DNA of 28,508 bases, taken from NCBI GenBank assembly GCA_041178545.1, contig JBEGVB010000150.1, positions 1-28,508 on the forward strand, written 5' to 3'. Below the pieces are notes generated by a model that had not been told where the DNA came from, did no database searches, and saw nothing but the letters and a program-made list of their open reading frames with translations. The position numbers and the translations under genes were made by a program. Positions 10,135-17,222 of the stretch are shown piece after piece. The stretch comes from JBEATZ01 sp041178545 (GTDB taxonomy: Bacteria > Planctomycetota > UBA1135 > UBA2386). The stretch's first letter is position 1; each line of letters starts with the position of its first letter.

Positions 10135-10707
10135 TCAGTCGCCCTCTCGCATGGCCTCTCGAGCGAGGATCCACCGCGCGGCAGCAAGAAGGTCGTCTGC
10201 GCACGCGTCCGGTGCACGGCCTCCCTCGCGTGCGACCGCGAGTTCGTGGGCGTGTTCCTTCCCGCTGCGGACCATCACGGTCGTGAGCGGCAGCAGACCC
10301 GCCATCAGGATGTCGCGCGAGGCATCGCCCACGAGGTAGGACCCCTCGAAGTCGCAGCCGAGCAGTTCGCGCGCCTGGTGCAGGAGGCCGCTGCCAGGCT
10401 TGCGGCACTCGCACCTGCGGCCGTGAGCGCCTTGCTCCTCGGGGTGGTGCGGGCAGTGCAGCCAAGCGAGGACCCTGCCGCCCAGCTGTTCGTGGGCGTG
10501 CGCATGGACGTGCGCCAGCGTGGTCTCGGTGTAGAGCCCGCGCGCGATCCCCGACTGGTTGGTGACCACCACGAGGGCGAAGCCCGCCTCGTGGAGCAGC
10601 CGGACGGCCTCGACGGCGCCCGGGAGCAGCGCAAACTCCTCCACGCGGGTCACGAAGCCGCGCTCGACGTTGAGCGTCCCGTCGCGGTCGAGGAAGACCG
10701 TGCGCAT
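10135..10707 (-). CDS. gmhB: D-glycero-D-manno-heptose-1,7-bisphosphate 7-phosphatase-like HAD phosphatase
   Basis: 190 residues. HAD-family motifs are complete: nucleophile and acid D7/D9 in 'FLDRDGT', 'VTNQSG' (48-53), Lys in 'CRKPGSG' (K103) and 'GDASRD' (D128, D132). The zinc-binding loop of the GmhB subgroup is present (C85, H87, C99, C101). GmhB removes a phosphate from heptose bisphosphate on the way to ADP- or GDP-heptose, used in lipopolysaccharide core or surface glycans; some relatives act on histidinol phosphate or other sugars, so substrate is by family only. The ATG at 10707 overlaps the upstream lipoprotein stop (TGATG), which suggests coupled translation. This fits a glycan role shared with the neighbouring glycosyltransferase operon. 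Confidence 0.88.
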   Translation of the reverse strand: MRTVFLDRDGTLNVERGFVTRVEEFALLPGAVEAVRLLHEAGFALVVVTNQSGIARGLYTETTLAHVHAHAHEQLGGRVLAWLHCPHHPEEQGAHGRRCECRKPGSGLLHQARELLGCDFEGSYLVGDASRDILMAGLLPLTTVMVRSGKEHAHELAVAREGGRAPDACADDLLAAARWILAREAMREGD

Positions 10708-11195
10708 CAAGGTTGCTGCGGCACCGTGCCTGTCGGCTGCGTCGCAGCCGCGGCAGCCGCCTGCTGCTTGGCGCGCAGCGCGTCCCAGCCGAGGAGGGGG
10801 GCGTCGTTGGCGTGGAGCTTCACGTGCAGTGTTCCGGGCACGAAGGCCCAACGGACGCCGAAAGGTGCGAAGAAGTCGCCGAAGGTCCAGGCGAGGGGCC
10901 AAGCCGGCGGGATGATGTCGGCGGCACCGTCGACCCACCGGGGGGTGTAGCCCTCCTGGGCGTGGGTCACGAACCGCACCTCGGGGCGGTAGCCCTCCTT
11001 GCGCACCGTGACCGTCTTGTGGTGGGAGCCGAACCCGCCGATGTCGAGGGTCGCGGGGGTGGTGTGGCCGACGTCGAGTCCGTCCACCAGGACGGTTGCG
11101 CCCGGCGGCTCGCTGGTCACGAACAGGCGGTCCTCGCCCTCGAACCAGACGCAGCCGGCGAGCAGGAAGCAGGCAGGGATTGCCACGAGGCGCAT
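10707..11195 (-). CDS. PEGA-domain lipoprotein
   Basis: 162 residues. The N-terminus is a lipoprotein signal with lipobox LLAGC (Cys15). Residues about 25-85 match the PEGA domain ('VTSEPPGATVLVDGLDVGHT', then a 'KTVTVRKEGYRPE' strand), a small beta-sandwich found in surface proteins. The rest has no recognised domain and ends in an Ala/Gln-rich tail. It is likely anchored in the outer membrane or periplasm. It overlaps the phosphatase gene by TGATG. The candidate -10 (TACCAT at 11202-11207) ends only six bases before the ATG, so the transcript is probably leaderless. Function beyond the domain is unknown. Confidence 0.85.
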   Translation of the reverse strand: MRLVAIPACFLLAGCVWFEGEDRLFVTSEPPGATVLVDGLDVGHTTPATLDIGGFGSHHKTVTVRKEGYRPEVRFVTHAQEGYTPRWVDGAADIIPPAWPLAWTFGDFFAPFGVRWAFVPGTLHVKLHANDAPLLGWDALRAKQQAAAAAATQPTGTVPQQP

Positions 11196-11201
11196 CGCGG
11201 G

Positions 11202-11207
11202 ATGGTA
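11202..11207 (-). promoter_or_regulatory. Candidate -10 element giving a leaderless transcript
   Basis: TACCAT on the minus strand, six bases before the ATG of the PEGA lipoprotein at 11195. With normal spacing from -10 to start site, transcription would begin at or next to the start codon. No -35 match was seen. Confidence 0.3.
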
Positions 11208-11270
11208 TCGGCAGCCGGGCGGCCCCGCGAAAGGGGAATGTGGGGCTATGGCGCTGCCGTGGCTGGTTGC

Positions 11271-11276
11271 TATGCT
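11271..11276 (+). promoter_or_regulatory. Candidate extended -10 promoter of the SH3-like gene
   Basis: TATGCT preceded by TGC, so an extended -10 form (TGnTATGCT), in the context GCTATGCTCC shared with the site at 27925. It lies 75 bases before the ATG at 11352. A good ribosome-binding site (GGAGG, 11342-11346) follows, five bases from the ATG. Confidence 0.35.
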
Positions 11277-11351
11277 CCCCAGCCTTGCAGTGCGCCGTCG
11301 TCCGGCCGGTCAGCCGGGGACAGGCGCGGGCGACAGTCTTCGGAGGGCACC

Positions 11352-12707
11352 ATGCATCCTTGTTCACACCCCCGGCGTGTCATCGCCGGTTCCGCTCCGC
11401 TCGTCACGGGCGTGCTCGCGTTCGTCACCGCCATCGCCGCCCCGGTCCTTGCGCAGGAGAACTCCTCGCAACCTGCCCCGACCCAGCAGCCGGCCCCAGT
11501 GGTCACACCGGTCGCAACGCCTGCCCCGGTCAACACGCAGGCACCTGCGGCCACTCCCGCCCCGGCAGCTCAGCCGCCGGCAACGGGTACTGCCGAGGCG
11601 CAGGACCCCAAGCCGGTCCCCCCCGCGCAGCCCACACCTGCGGTGCAGCAGCCCGGCACGGGGACCCCTGCAGAGGCGAGTGCCACCACCACCCCAGCGG
11701 TTGGTTCGGTGCTCGTGGCCGAGGCGCGCGTGAAGTGCTGGCCCACCGAACATTCGCCTGCGTTCGAGGAAGTGCTCGCTCAGTCGACCCTCGTCCGCGT
11801 GGGCCGCAGCGAGTCCGGGCACCGACTCGTGCTGCTCCCGCTCGGTCCTGCAGGCTACGTGAGCAAGAAGTTCACGACGGAGCCTGTCGAGGGCAAGGTC
11901 AAGACCAAGGGCAAGGCGGTGGCATTCCGCTACCGCCCCAAGTCGGGCGAGGCCCCGGTGAGTGCCCTCGGCGAGGGTGCAGAGTTGCTGGTCCTCGGTG
12001 AGCAGGACGACTGGTGGAAGGTCCGCAGCGCCGGCATCGAGGCTTGGGTCGCCGATGCCGACGTGCAGGTGTTCGACCAGCCCTCTGCCGAACAGCAGGC
12101 CGCAGTCGAGCAGCTGGCCGCAGCCCACCGCCAGCAGTCGGATGCCTGGCTCGCCCGGCAGGCCGAGTTGGCCGAGCAGGCCCGCAAGGCCACGGAGAAC
12201 CAGAAGGCCTACGCGGCTGCCGAGGAGGCGTTCCGCAACGAGCAGTCCAAGCCCCTCGCCGAGCGCAAGTTCGAAGAGATCGAGGCGGGCCTCGCCAAGC
12301 TGGCCACCGAAGCTGCTGCCGACTCGCCGCTCGCCAACGGCATCGCCTCGCTGCAGAAGAAGATCTCCGAGCAGAAGTGGCTGGCAGAAGCCGTTGCAGT
12401 GCGCGACGCAGAGCCCGTCGAGCCGAAGGACCTGCCCAAGGTCAACCCGCTCGTTCGCGACAACCTGGAGCGCTTCGACACCATCGGCTGGCTGCGCTGG
12501 CGCAGGGGCCTGACCGGCCCTGGACAGTACGTGGTCGAGAAGGGCGGGCAGGACCTGTTCGTCGTGATCTGCTCGAGCAACCGCTACGACCTGGCCCGGT
12601 TCGTCGACAAGGAAGTCGGCGTCATCGGCCCCAAGCGCCGCCCGTCCAACGAGAGCCTGCGCATCCTCGACATCGACAAGATCGAGGTCCTCGGCATCCG
12701 GCGCTGA
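11352..12707 (+). CDS. Secreted protein with two SH3-like domains and a coiled-coil region
   Basis: 451 residues. A signal peptide ends VLA-Q (cleavage about 34/35); a longer in-frame extension lacks protein character and the GGAGG at 11342-11346 supports this start. Residues 35-116 are a Pro/Ala/Thr/Gln-rich linker. Two SH3b-like domains follow (about 117-175 and 183-240; 'YVSKKF' and 'DDWWKVRSAGIEAWVADADV' are typical strands). Residues 243-350 are Ala/Glu/Lys/Gln-rich and probably coiled coil. The C-terminal part (about 372-451, 'RFDTIGWLRWRRGLTGPGQY') looks like a small beta domain I could not name. It should be periplasmic or cell-surface; SH3b domains often bind peptidoglycan or other ligands. 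It heads a run of exported proteins on the same strand. Confidence 0.85.
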   Translation: MHPCSHPRRVIAGSAPLVTGVLAFVTAIAAPVLAQENSSQPAPTQQPAPVVTPVATPAPVNTQAPAATPAPAAQPPATGTAEAQDPKPVPPAQPTPAVQQPGTGTPAEASATTTPAVGSVLVAEARVKCWPTEHSPAFEEVLAQSTLVRVGRSESGHRLVLLPLGPAGYVSKKFTTEPVEGKVKTKGKAVAFRYRPKSGEAPVSALGEGAELLVLGEQDDWWKVRSAGIEAWVADADVQVFDQPSAEQQAAVEQLAAAHRQQSDAWLARQAELAEQARKATENQKAYAAAEEAFRNEQSKPLAERKFEEIEAGLAKLATEAAADSPLANGIASLQKKISEQKWLAEAVAVRDAEPVEPKDLPKVNPLVRDNLERFDTIGWLRWRRGLTGPGQYVVEKGGQDLFVVICSSNRYDLARFVDKEVGVIGPKRRPSNESLRILDIDKIEVLGIRR

Positions 12708-12786
12708 GCCGAGCCGCAACGCTCCGCGTGCGGCACCTGCCGCGCGCAGCGGGTCCGGGCGGTGGCAACGGCACGGCACAGGTTCC

Positions 12787-12879
12787 GTCCCGTTTCGGGA
12801 CGTGACCCCCGTGGCGAACGGTGCACCGTCCCAAGCCGGGTGCATGCATCGGTCGAAACAGGCAGGGAAACCACCTGCC
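12787..12879 (+). repeat. Three short palindromes before the metallopeptidase gene
   Basis: In the 173-base gap: GTCCCG-TTT-CGGGAC (12787-12801, seven pairs with the flanking C/G), the perfect 12-base palindrome ACGGTGCACCGT (12818-12829), and GGCAGG-7-CCTGCC (12861-12866 with 12874-12879), the last ending one base before the ATG at 12881. They may serve as an attenuating hairpin, an operator or a translation-blocking stem. No T-run follows the first. Confidence 0.4.
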
Positions 12880-12880
12880 C

Positions 12881-14404
12881 ATGCTGCGCCTCTTCGTCCC
12901 CGTCCTCTTCACACTGCTGGCCGCAGCCGTTGCGGCCCAGCAGCCCGCGCCGTCCGCGGCCTCGCCGACCGGTGGCCTGCTGCAGCAGGGCGAGAAGTTG
13001 TTGGAGGCAGAGGACCCGGTGCTCGCAATGGAGTCGTTCCGGATGCTTGCCGGTGAACCAGGTGCGCGCGATGCCGCGCGACTCGGCATGGGCAAGGTGC
13101 ACCTCATGCTGGGGCACGCCGACCTGGCACTGGAACACGTCGAGAACGTGTTGCGCACGCGCCCGAACGATGCCGAAGCATCCGCCCTGCTGGTGCGGAG
13201 CCTGATCCGGGCAAGGCGCTTCGAGGAAGCCGTGGAACGGGGCAGCAACTCCCTCGCGCAGGTGCCTGCTCCCAGCGCGGAGTTGCTCGCAGCCTCGGCA
13301 TCCTCGCTCTTCCGCGTGCAGCGCACCGGGGCTGCTGCGCACCAGTACCGTGGCGTGCTCGCGCTCGAGCCCCTGCACGCGGAGGCCAACCTGCGGCTGG
13401 GCTCCGGTCTCGGCGAGCCGATGGAGGTGAAGGCCTGCACCGACCTGGTTGCCGCAGACCAGTTGCGACAGCGTGGCCGTGTCGACGAGGCCATCGCCCT
13501 CCTCCAGCGCCTCGTCGCAGGCGAACCAAACCCGGTGGCCCACCGACTGCTGGGCGAGGCGCTCTACCAACAACGCTGGGAGGGCAGCATGGCCGCCCGC
13601 GAGCGCAGCTTCCGACTGCTGAACGCGCGGTTGCCGGTACCGGTGGTGCCTGTCGGCGTCACCGAGTTCCTCGTCGGGTACGAGGAGCTGCGTGGTCGAC
13701 GCAAGCTCGTCGCCGACCGTGCGCTCGCCATGTTCGGGCGGCACCTCCCGCGCATCCTCGCCATCGGTGGTCGCCACGACCTGCTTGCGGCAACCGAGCG
13801 CACCACCGACCACTGGTCGAGGCGCAGCCTGCGTGGCACGCGCACCTTCGACGGGCGCGTGTGGGACGACGTGCGCGGCATCGGCGGGTTGCGTGCAGCC
13901 ACAGGGCTCGAGGCCCTCGACGAGGCCGACCGGTTCGGCTTCGACACGCTCGTCCACGAGATCACTCACCAGGTCCACTACTACGCGCTGGGCCAGCGCG
14001 ACCGGCTCCAGATCCGCAGGCTCTACGAGACCGCGGAGCGCGAGGGACGGTTCCTCGACTACTACGCGGCGACCAACGAGGCGGAGTACTTCGGCCAGGG
14101 CGTGGAGGCATTCGTTTCCCTTGCCAAGCGCCCAGGGTGCGAGAGCACGCACGGGCACACGCGGTTCGAGCTGTTCCGCAAGGACCCGGCCCTGCACGAG
14201 TTCGTCCGCAAGGTCGTGGACGTCGACGTGCTCTCGGACCCTGCGACGAGGGACGGGATCCTGCATGCCGCGGCCGAGGTGGCCCTGCGCTGTGGTCGCC
14301 GCGACGACGCAGAGGTCGCCGTGGGCTGGATGGGACCCGGTGCACTGCGCGAGCAGGTCGCCTCCCGCGTGCAACTTGCCGAGGTCCTCGCCGACGGGCG
14401 CTGA
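12881..14404 (+). CDS. Secreted TPR protein with a C-terminal HExxH metallopeptidase domain
   Basis: 507 residues from ATG 12881, where the signal peptide begins (MLRLFVPVLFTLLAAAVAAQ, cleavage about 19/20); the frame opens 20 codons earlier but that part is not signal-like. Residues 30-250 carry TPR-like repeats ('LGMGKVHLMLGHADLALEHV', 'QRGRVDEAIALLQRLV'). The C-terminal half holds the zinc motif HEITH (359-363, in 'DTLVHEITHQVHYY') and a downstream 'NEAEYFGQGVEAF' (399-411), where E402 or E409 may be the third zinc ligand. This looks like a gluzincin-type peptidase, periplasmic or external. The exact family is uncertain. It lies 52 bases upstream of a serine peptidase gene, suggesting a proteolytic operon. 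Confidence 0.82.
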   Translation: MLRLFVPVLFTLLAAAVAAQQPAPSAASPTGGLLQQGEKLLEAEDPVLAMESFRMLAGEPGARDAARLGMGKVHLMLGHADLALEHVENVLRTRPNDAEASALLVRSLIRARRFEEAVERGSNSLAQVPAPSAELLAASASSLFRVQRTGAAAHQYRGVLALEPLHAEANLRLGSGLGEPMEVKACTDLVAADQLRQRGRVDEAIALLQRLVAGEPNPVAHRLLGEALYQQRWEGSMAARERSFRLLNARLPVPVVPVGVTEFLVGYEELRGRRKLVADRALAMFGRHLPRILAIGGRHDLLAATERTTDHWSRRSLRGTRTFDGRVWDDVRGIGGLRAATGLEALDEADRFGFDTLVHEITHQVHYYALGQRDRLQIRRLYETAEREGRFLDYYAATNEAEYFGQGVEAFVSLAKRPGCESTHGHTRFELFRKDPALHEFVRKVVDVDVLSDPATRDGILHAAAEVALRCGRRDDAEVAVGWMGPGALREQVASRVQLAEVLADGR

Positions 14405-14410
14405 GCCGAA

Positions 14411-14452
14411 CGGATCCTGCTTGCCAGTGCTGTGCGTGCAGGCAAGGATCCG
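14411..14452 (+). promoter_or_regulatory. Inverted repeat that can hide the ribosome-binding site of the serine peptidase
   Basis: CGGATCC (14411-14417) pairs with GGATCCG (14446-14452) and TTGCC (14421-14425) with GGCAA (14441-14445), with a three-base bulge. The right arm contains AAGGA (14444-14448), a Shine-Dalgarno match seven bases before ATG 14456. In the folded RNA that site would be paired. It might also act as an intercistronic terminator, but no T-run follows. Confidence 0.45.
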
Positions 14453-14455
14453 GTC

Positions 14456-16501
14456 ATGCTGCGCACCCCGATCCCGAGCATCCTCTTCCTCGCGGGCCTG
14501 CTTGCCACGGCCCTCCCTGCCCAAGGCCTGCTCACCCCGGAACAACTGCTCCAGCTGAAGCGCGTGGGGGAACCTGCGCTGAGCCCGGACGGGTCCAAGC
14601 TCCTCTACACGGTCCGCACCGTGGACCTTGCCGCGGACAAGGGCGTGACGCAGGTGTTCCTCGCCAACCTCGCTGCCGCGACAGGTGATGCCGGCTGGAC
14701 GACCATGGTGGTCACCTCCGAGGGCAGCAACATGCACCCGATGTGGGCGCCGGACGGCAGGTCCTTCGCCTGCATCTCCACCCGTTCCGGGTCACCACAG
14801 GTCTGGGTGCACCCGTTGCAGGGCGGCAAGCCGGTCCAGGTCACGGACCACGGGAGCGGTGTATCGAACGCGCTCTGGTCCCCGGACGGCTCGCACTTCC
14901 TCTTCACTGCCGACGTGCAGGTCGACCCGACGACCCTGCAGCGTCATCCCGACTTGCCGAAGGCGAATGCCCGCATCCACGACGACCTGATGGTGCGCCA
15001 CTGGGACGTGTGGAAGGACGGGACGTACAGCCACCTGTTCGTGGTTCCTGCTTCCGGCGGCAAGGCCGTCGACCTGATGGCGGGTGAGCGCGTCGACACG
15101 CCGTTGAAGCCCTTCGGTGGCGTCGAGCAGATTGCCTGGGCACCGGACTCCAGGTCGATCGTCTACACCGCACGCAGGGTCGGCGACCCCGAGGCCAGCA
15201 CCGACAGTTCCCTCTGGTCGGTGCCGCGCGAAGGCGGTGAGCACCGCAACCTCACGCCCGACCTGCCCGGCTACGACCAGGAGCCGTGCTTCTCGCCGGA
15301 CGGCAGGTACATGGCGTTCCTGAGCATGGCCCGCGCCGGCTTCGAGGCCGATCGGGTGCGATTGATGCTGGTCGACACCAAGGACGGCACGAGGCGCGAA
15401 CTCGGTGCATCCCTTGACGCGTCCTTCGGGGGTCTCGCGTGGGCGCGCGACAGCAGGTCGTTGTTCGCCACGGTCGAGACCCTCGGCACCACCCAGGTGT
15501 TCCAGGTCGGGATCGACGACACGGTGCGCCAGGTCACCAAGGGCCGGCACGCGATCACCGACCTCGAGGTCGCCCCGGACGGGTCGCGGCTCCATGCCGT
15601 GCGCACGACGATGGAGCGCCCGGCAGAACTCGTCGTCGTCGACGTGGCCACCGGTGGCATCACCCAGCGCACCGACGAGAACGGTGCGGTGTTCGCCAAG
15701 CTCGACCTGCCCTCCGTCGAGGAGGAGTGGTTCGAGGCCACGGACGGCAAGCGCATCCATGCATGGGTCGTGAAGCCACCGCAGTTCGACCCCGCGAAGC
15801 GCCATCCGTTCCTGCTCTTCTGCCAGGGCGGTCCGCAGAGCATGGTTGGGCAGGGCTTCAGCTTCCGATGGAACTTCCACCTGATGGCTGCACGCGGCTA
15901 CGTCGTCGCCGCCGTGAACCGGCGCGGCCTGCCCGGTTTCGGCCAGGCATGGAACGACCAGATCAGCGGGGACTGGGGCGGTCAGGCGATGCAGGACCTG
16001 CTTGCCGTCACCGACGCCATGCAGCAGCGTCCGTACGTCGATCCTGCGCGCAGCGGTGCCGTCGGCGCCAGCTTCGGCGGCTACACGACGTACTGGCTGA
16101 TGGGCAACGCTGGCAGCCGCTTTGCCGCCATGGTCTCGCACTGCGGTGTGTTCGACCTGCGCAGCATGTACGGCACCACGGAGGAACTCTTCTTCGTCAA
16201 CTGGGACCTTGGCGGGCCCTATTGGTCCTCGCCCGAGCGTGCGAAGGACTACGAGCGGTTCTCGCCCTCGAGCCACGTGCGCAACTGGAAGACCCCGCTG
16301 CTCGTCATCCACGGCGAGCGCGACTACCGCGTGCCGCTCGAGCAGGGCCTGCAGGCCTTCACCGCGGCACAGGTGCAGGGTGTGCCCTCTCGCCTCGTCA
16401 CCTTCCCCGAGGAGGGACACTGGGTCCTGCGGCCCCAGAACGGCGTGCTCTGGCACCGCGAGTTCTTCGCATGGCTGGACCGTTGGTGCATGCCCAAGTG
16501 A
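14456..16501 (+). CDS. Secreted S9-family (prolyl oligopeptidase-type) serine peptidase
   Basis: 681 residues. The signal peptide ends ALPA-Q (about 22/23). Residues 30-400 form a beta-propeller of TolB/PD40-like repeats ('PALSPDGSKLLYT', 'PCFSPDGRYMAF', 'EVAPDGSRLHAV'). The alpha/beta-hydrolase domain (about 425-681) has the catalytic triad Ser539 in 'GASFGGY', Asp623 in 'HGERDYRVP' and His655 in 'PEEGHWV'. These enzymes cut short peptides, with the propeller limiting substrate size; most resemble the S9C acylaminoacyl/dipeptidyl type. Export suggests that it trims peptides in the periplasm or outside, possibly after the metallopeptidase encoded 52 bases upstream. The AAGGA ribosome-binding site before ATG 14456 lies in a stem. 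Confidence 0.95.
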   Translation: MLRTPIPSILFLAGLLATALPAQGLLTPEQLLQLKRVGEPALSPDGSKLLYTVRTVDLAADKGVTQVFLANLAAATGDAGWTTMVVTSEGSNMHPMWAPDGRSFACISTRSGSPQVWVHPLQGGKPVQVTDHGSGVSNALWSPDGSHFLFTADVQVDPTTLQRHPDLPKANARIHDDLMVRHWDVWKDGTYSHLFVVPASGGKAVDLMAGERVDTPLKPFGGVEQIAWAPDSRSIVYTARRVGDPEASTDSSLWSVPREGGEHRNLTPDLPGYDQEPCFSPDGRYMAFLSMARAGFEADRVRLMLVDTKDGTRRELGASLDASFGGLAWARDSRSLFATVETLGTTQVFQVGIDDTVRQVTKGRHAITDLEVAPDGSRLHAVRTTMERPAELVVVDVATGGITQRTDENGAVFAKLDLPSVEEEWFEATDGKRIHAWVVKPPQFDPAKRHPFLLFCQGGPQSMVGQGFSFRWNFHLMAARGYVVAAVNRRGLPGFGQAWNDQISGDWGGQAMQDLLAVTDAMQQRPYVDPARSGAVGASFGGYTTYWLMGNAGSRFAAMVSHCGVFDLRSMYGTTEELFFVNWDLGGPYWSSPERAKDYERFSPSSHVRNWKTPLLVIHGERDYRVPLEQGLQAFTAAQVQGVPSRLVTFPEEGHWVLRPQNGVLWHREFFAWLDRWCMPK

Positions 16502-16575
16502 GAGGCCAGCGCGAGGGCCGCACCTGACGCCAGCTCCCGGTTCCTCCCGCGCCCGGCCGATGCGGAGCAGTGACC

Positions 16576-17194
16576 ATGCAGCCGTCCCCGCGCCCTGCGC
16601 TCGCGTCCAACCCACGGAGCGTCCCCGAACCGTGCTGCGAACGAATGCGTCTTCGGCGCAGGCCATTTGGTTGCCGAGCACGTTGGGATGGGTGCGGTTG
16701 CCGGTTGCCACCTCGGACTGCTGCTGGACCTCCAGCACTTCCACGTCGACGACTCGGGGGAGACGCTGACGGCGGGCGGCACCTTCTCCGACCACGAGCC
16801 CAAGGGTCACACCCGCTCCGGTGCCGACCTCATGGCCACCCGGACCACCAGCACCACGGGCTCGGCCGCTTGCTCACCAACTCCATGCGCGCCTCCGTGC
16901 AGTCCCTCGGGCTCCGGCGCATGGTGGGCGGGCAGCTGCATGCCTGGCTGCCGGTTGCACGCGGACCGACTCGACCCCAAGGCCTACGTCCGCGAGGTCG
17001 TGGCAGGGCACGTCGAGGACCCGGTGCTCACGGCGCACCTCCACGGCGGCTGGCAGGCAGCCATCGCCATCCTCGGTGACCTGCCGCACGACGGGGAGAG
17101 CCGTGGCTGGGCCGCCGTGATCCAGTGGTGCAACCCTGCGGTGGCCGTACCTCCTGGCACCGGGTGGGGAGGCTCGTCGGGCCGACCGGCATGA
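16576..17194 (+). pseudogene. Frameshifted GNAT acetyltransferase remnant
   Basis: By eye, pieces in two alternating frames line up with GNAT domains of the type also found fused to nitrilase-like hydrolases. Frame 2 gives 'VFGAGHLVAEHV', then 'TAGGTFSDHEPKGHTRSGAD' up to about 16834. Frame 1 gives 'HPDHQHHGLGRLL' and 'SLGLRRMVGGQL' (about 16837-16938), which includes the acetyl-CoA-binding GxG loop. Frame 2 resumes at 16940 with 'MPGCRLHADRLDPKAYVREV', 'DPVLTAHLHGGWQAA' and 'GESRGWAAVIQWCNPA' to the stop at 17194. A one-base loss near 16836 and a one-base gain near 16939 would explain this; a third shift near 16648 is possible ('SVPEPCCERMRL' in frame 1 upstream). The uninterrupted frame-2 ORF (16667-17194, TTG start) would lack the CoA loop. 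Sequencing error remains possible, though neighbouring genes are intact. Confidence 0.6.
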
Positions 17195-17222
17195 GTGGCT
17201 CGCGAGCCCGTGCCAGAGCTGT

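Noticed and set aside
12584..16810. Long minus-strand frames (717 and 672 residues) opposite the peptidase genes
   Set aside because: Shadows of the metallopeptidase and serine peptidase genes, which carry intact catalytic motifs on the plus strand.
16667..17194. Intact 175-residue GNAT gene with TTG start
   Set aside because: The frame is open, but its middle (about 16837-16938) is out of register with the family and lacks the CoA-binding loop, which is found in another frame.
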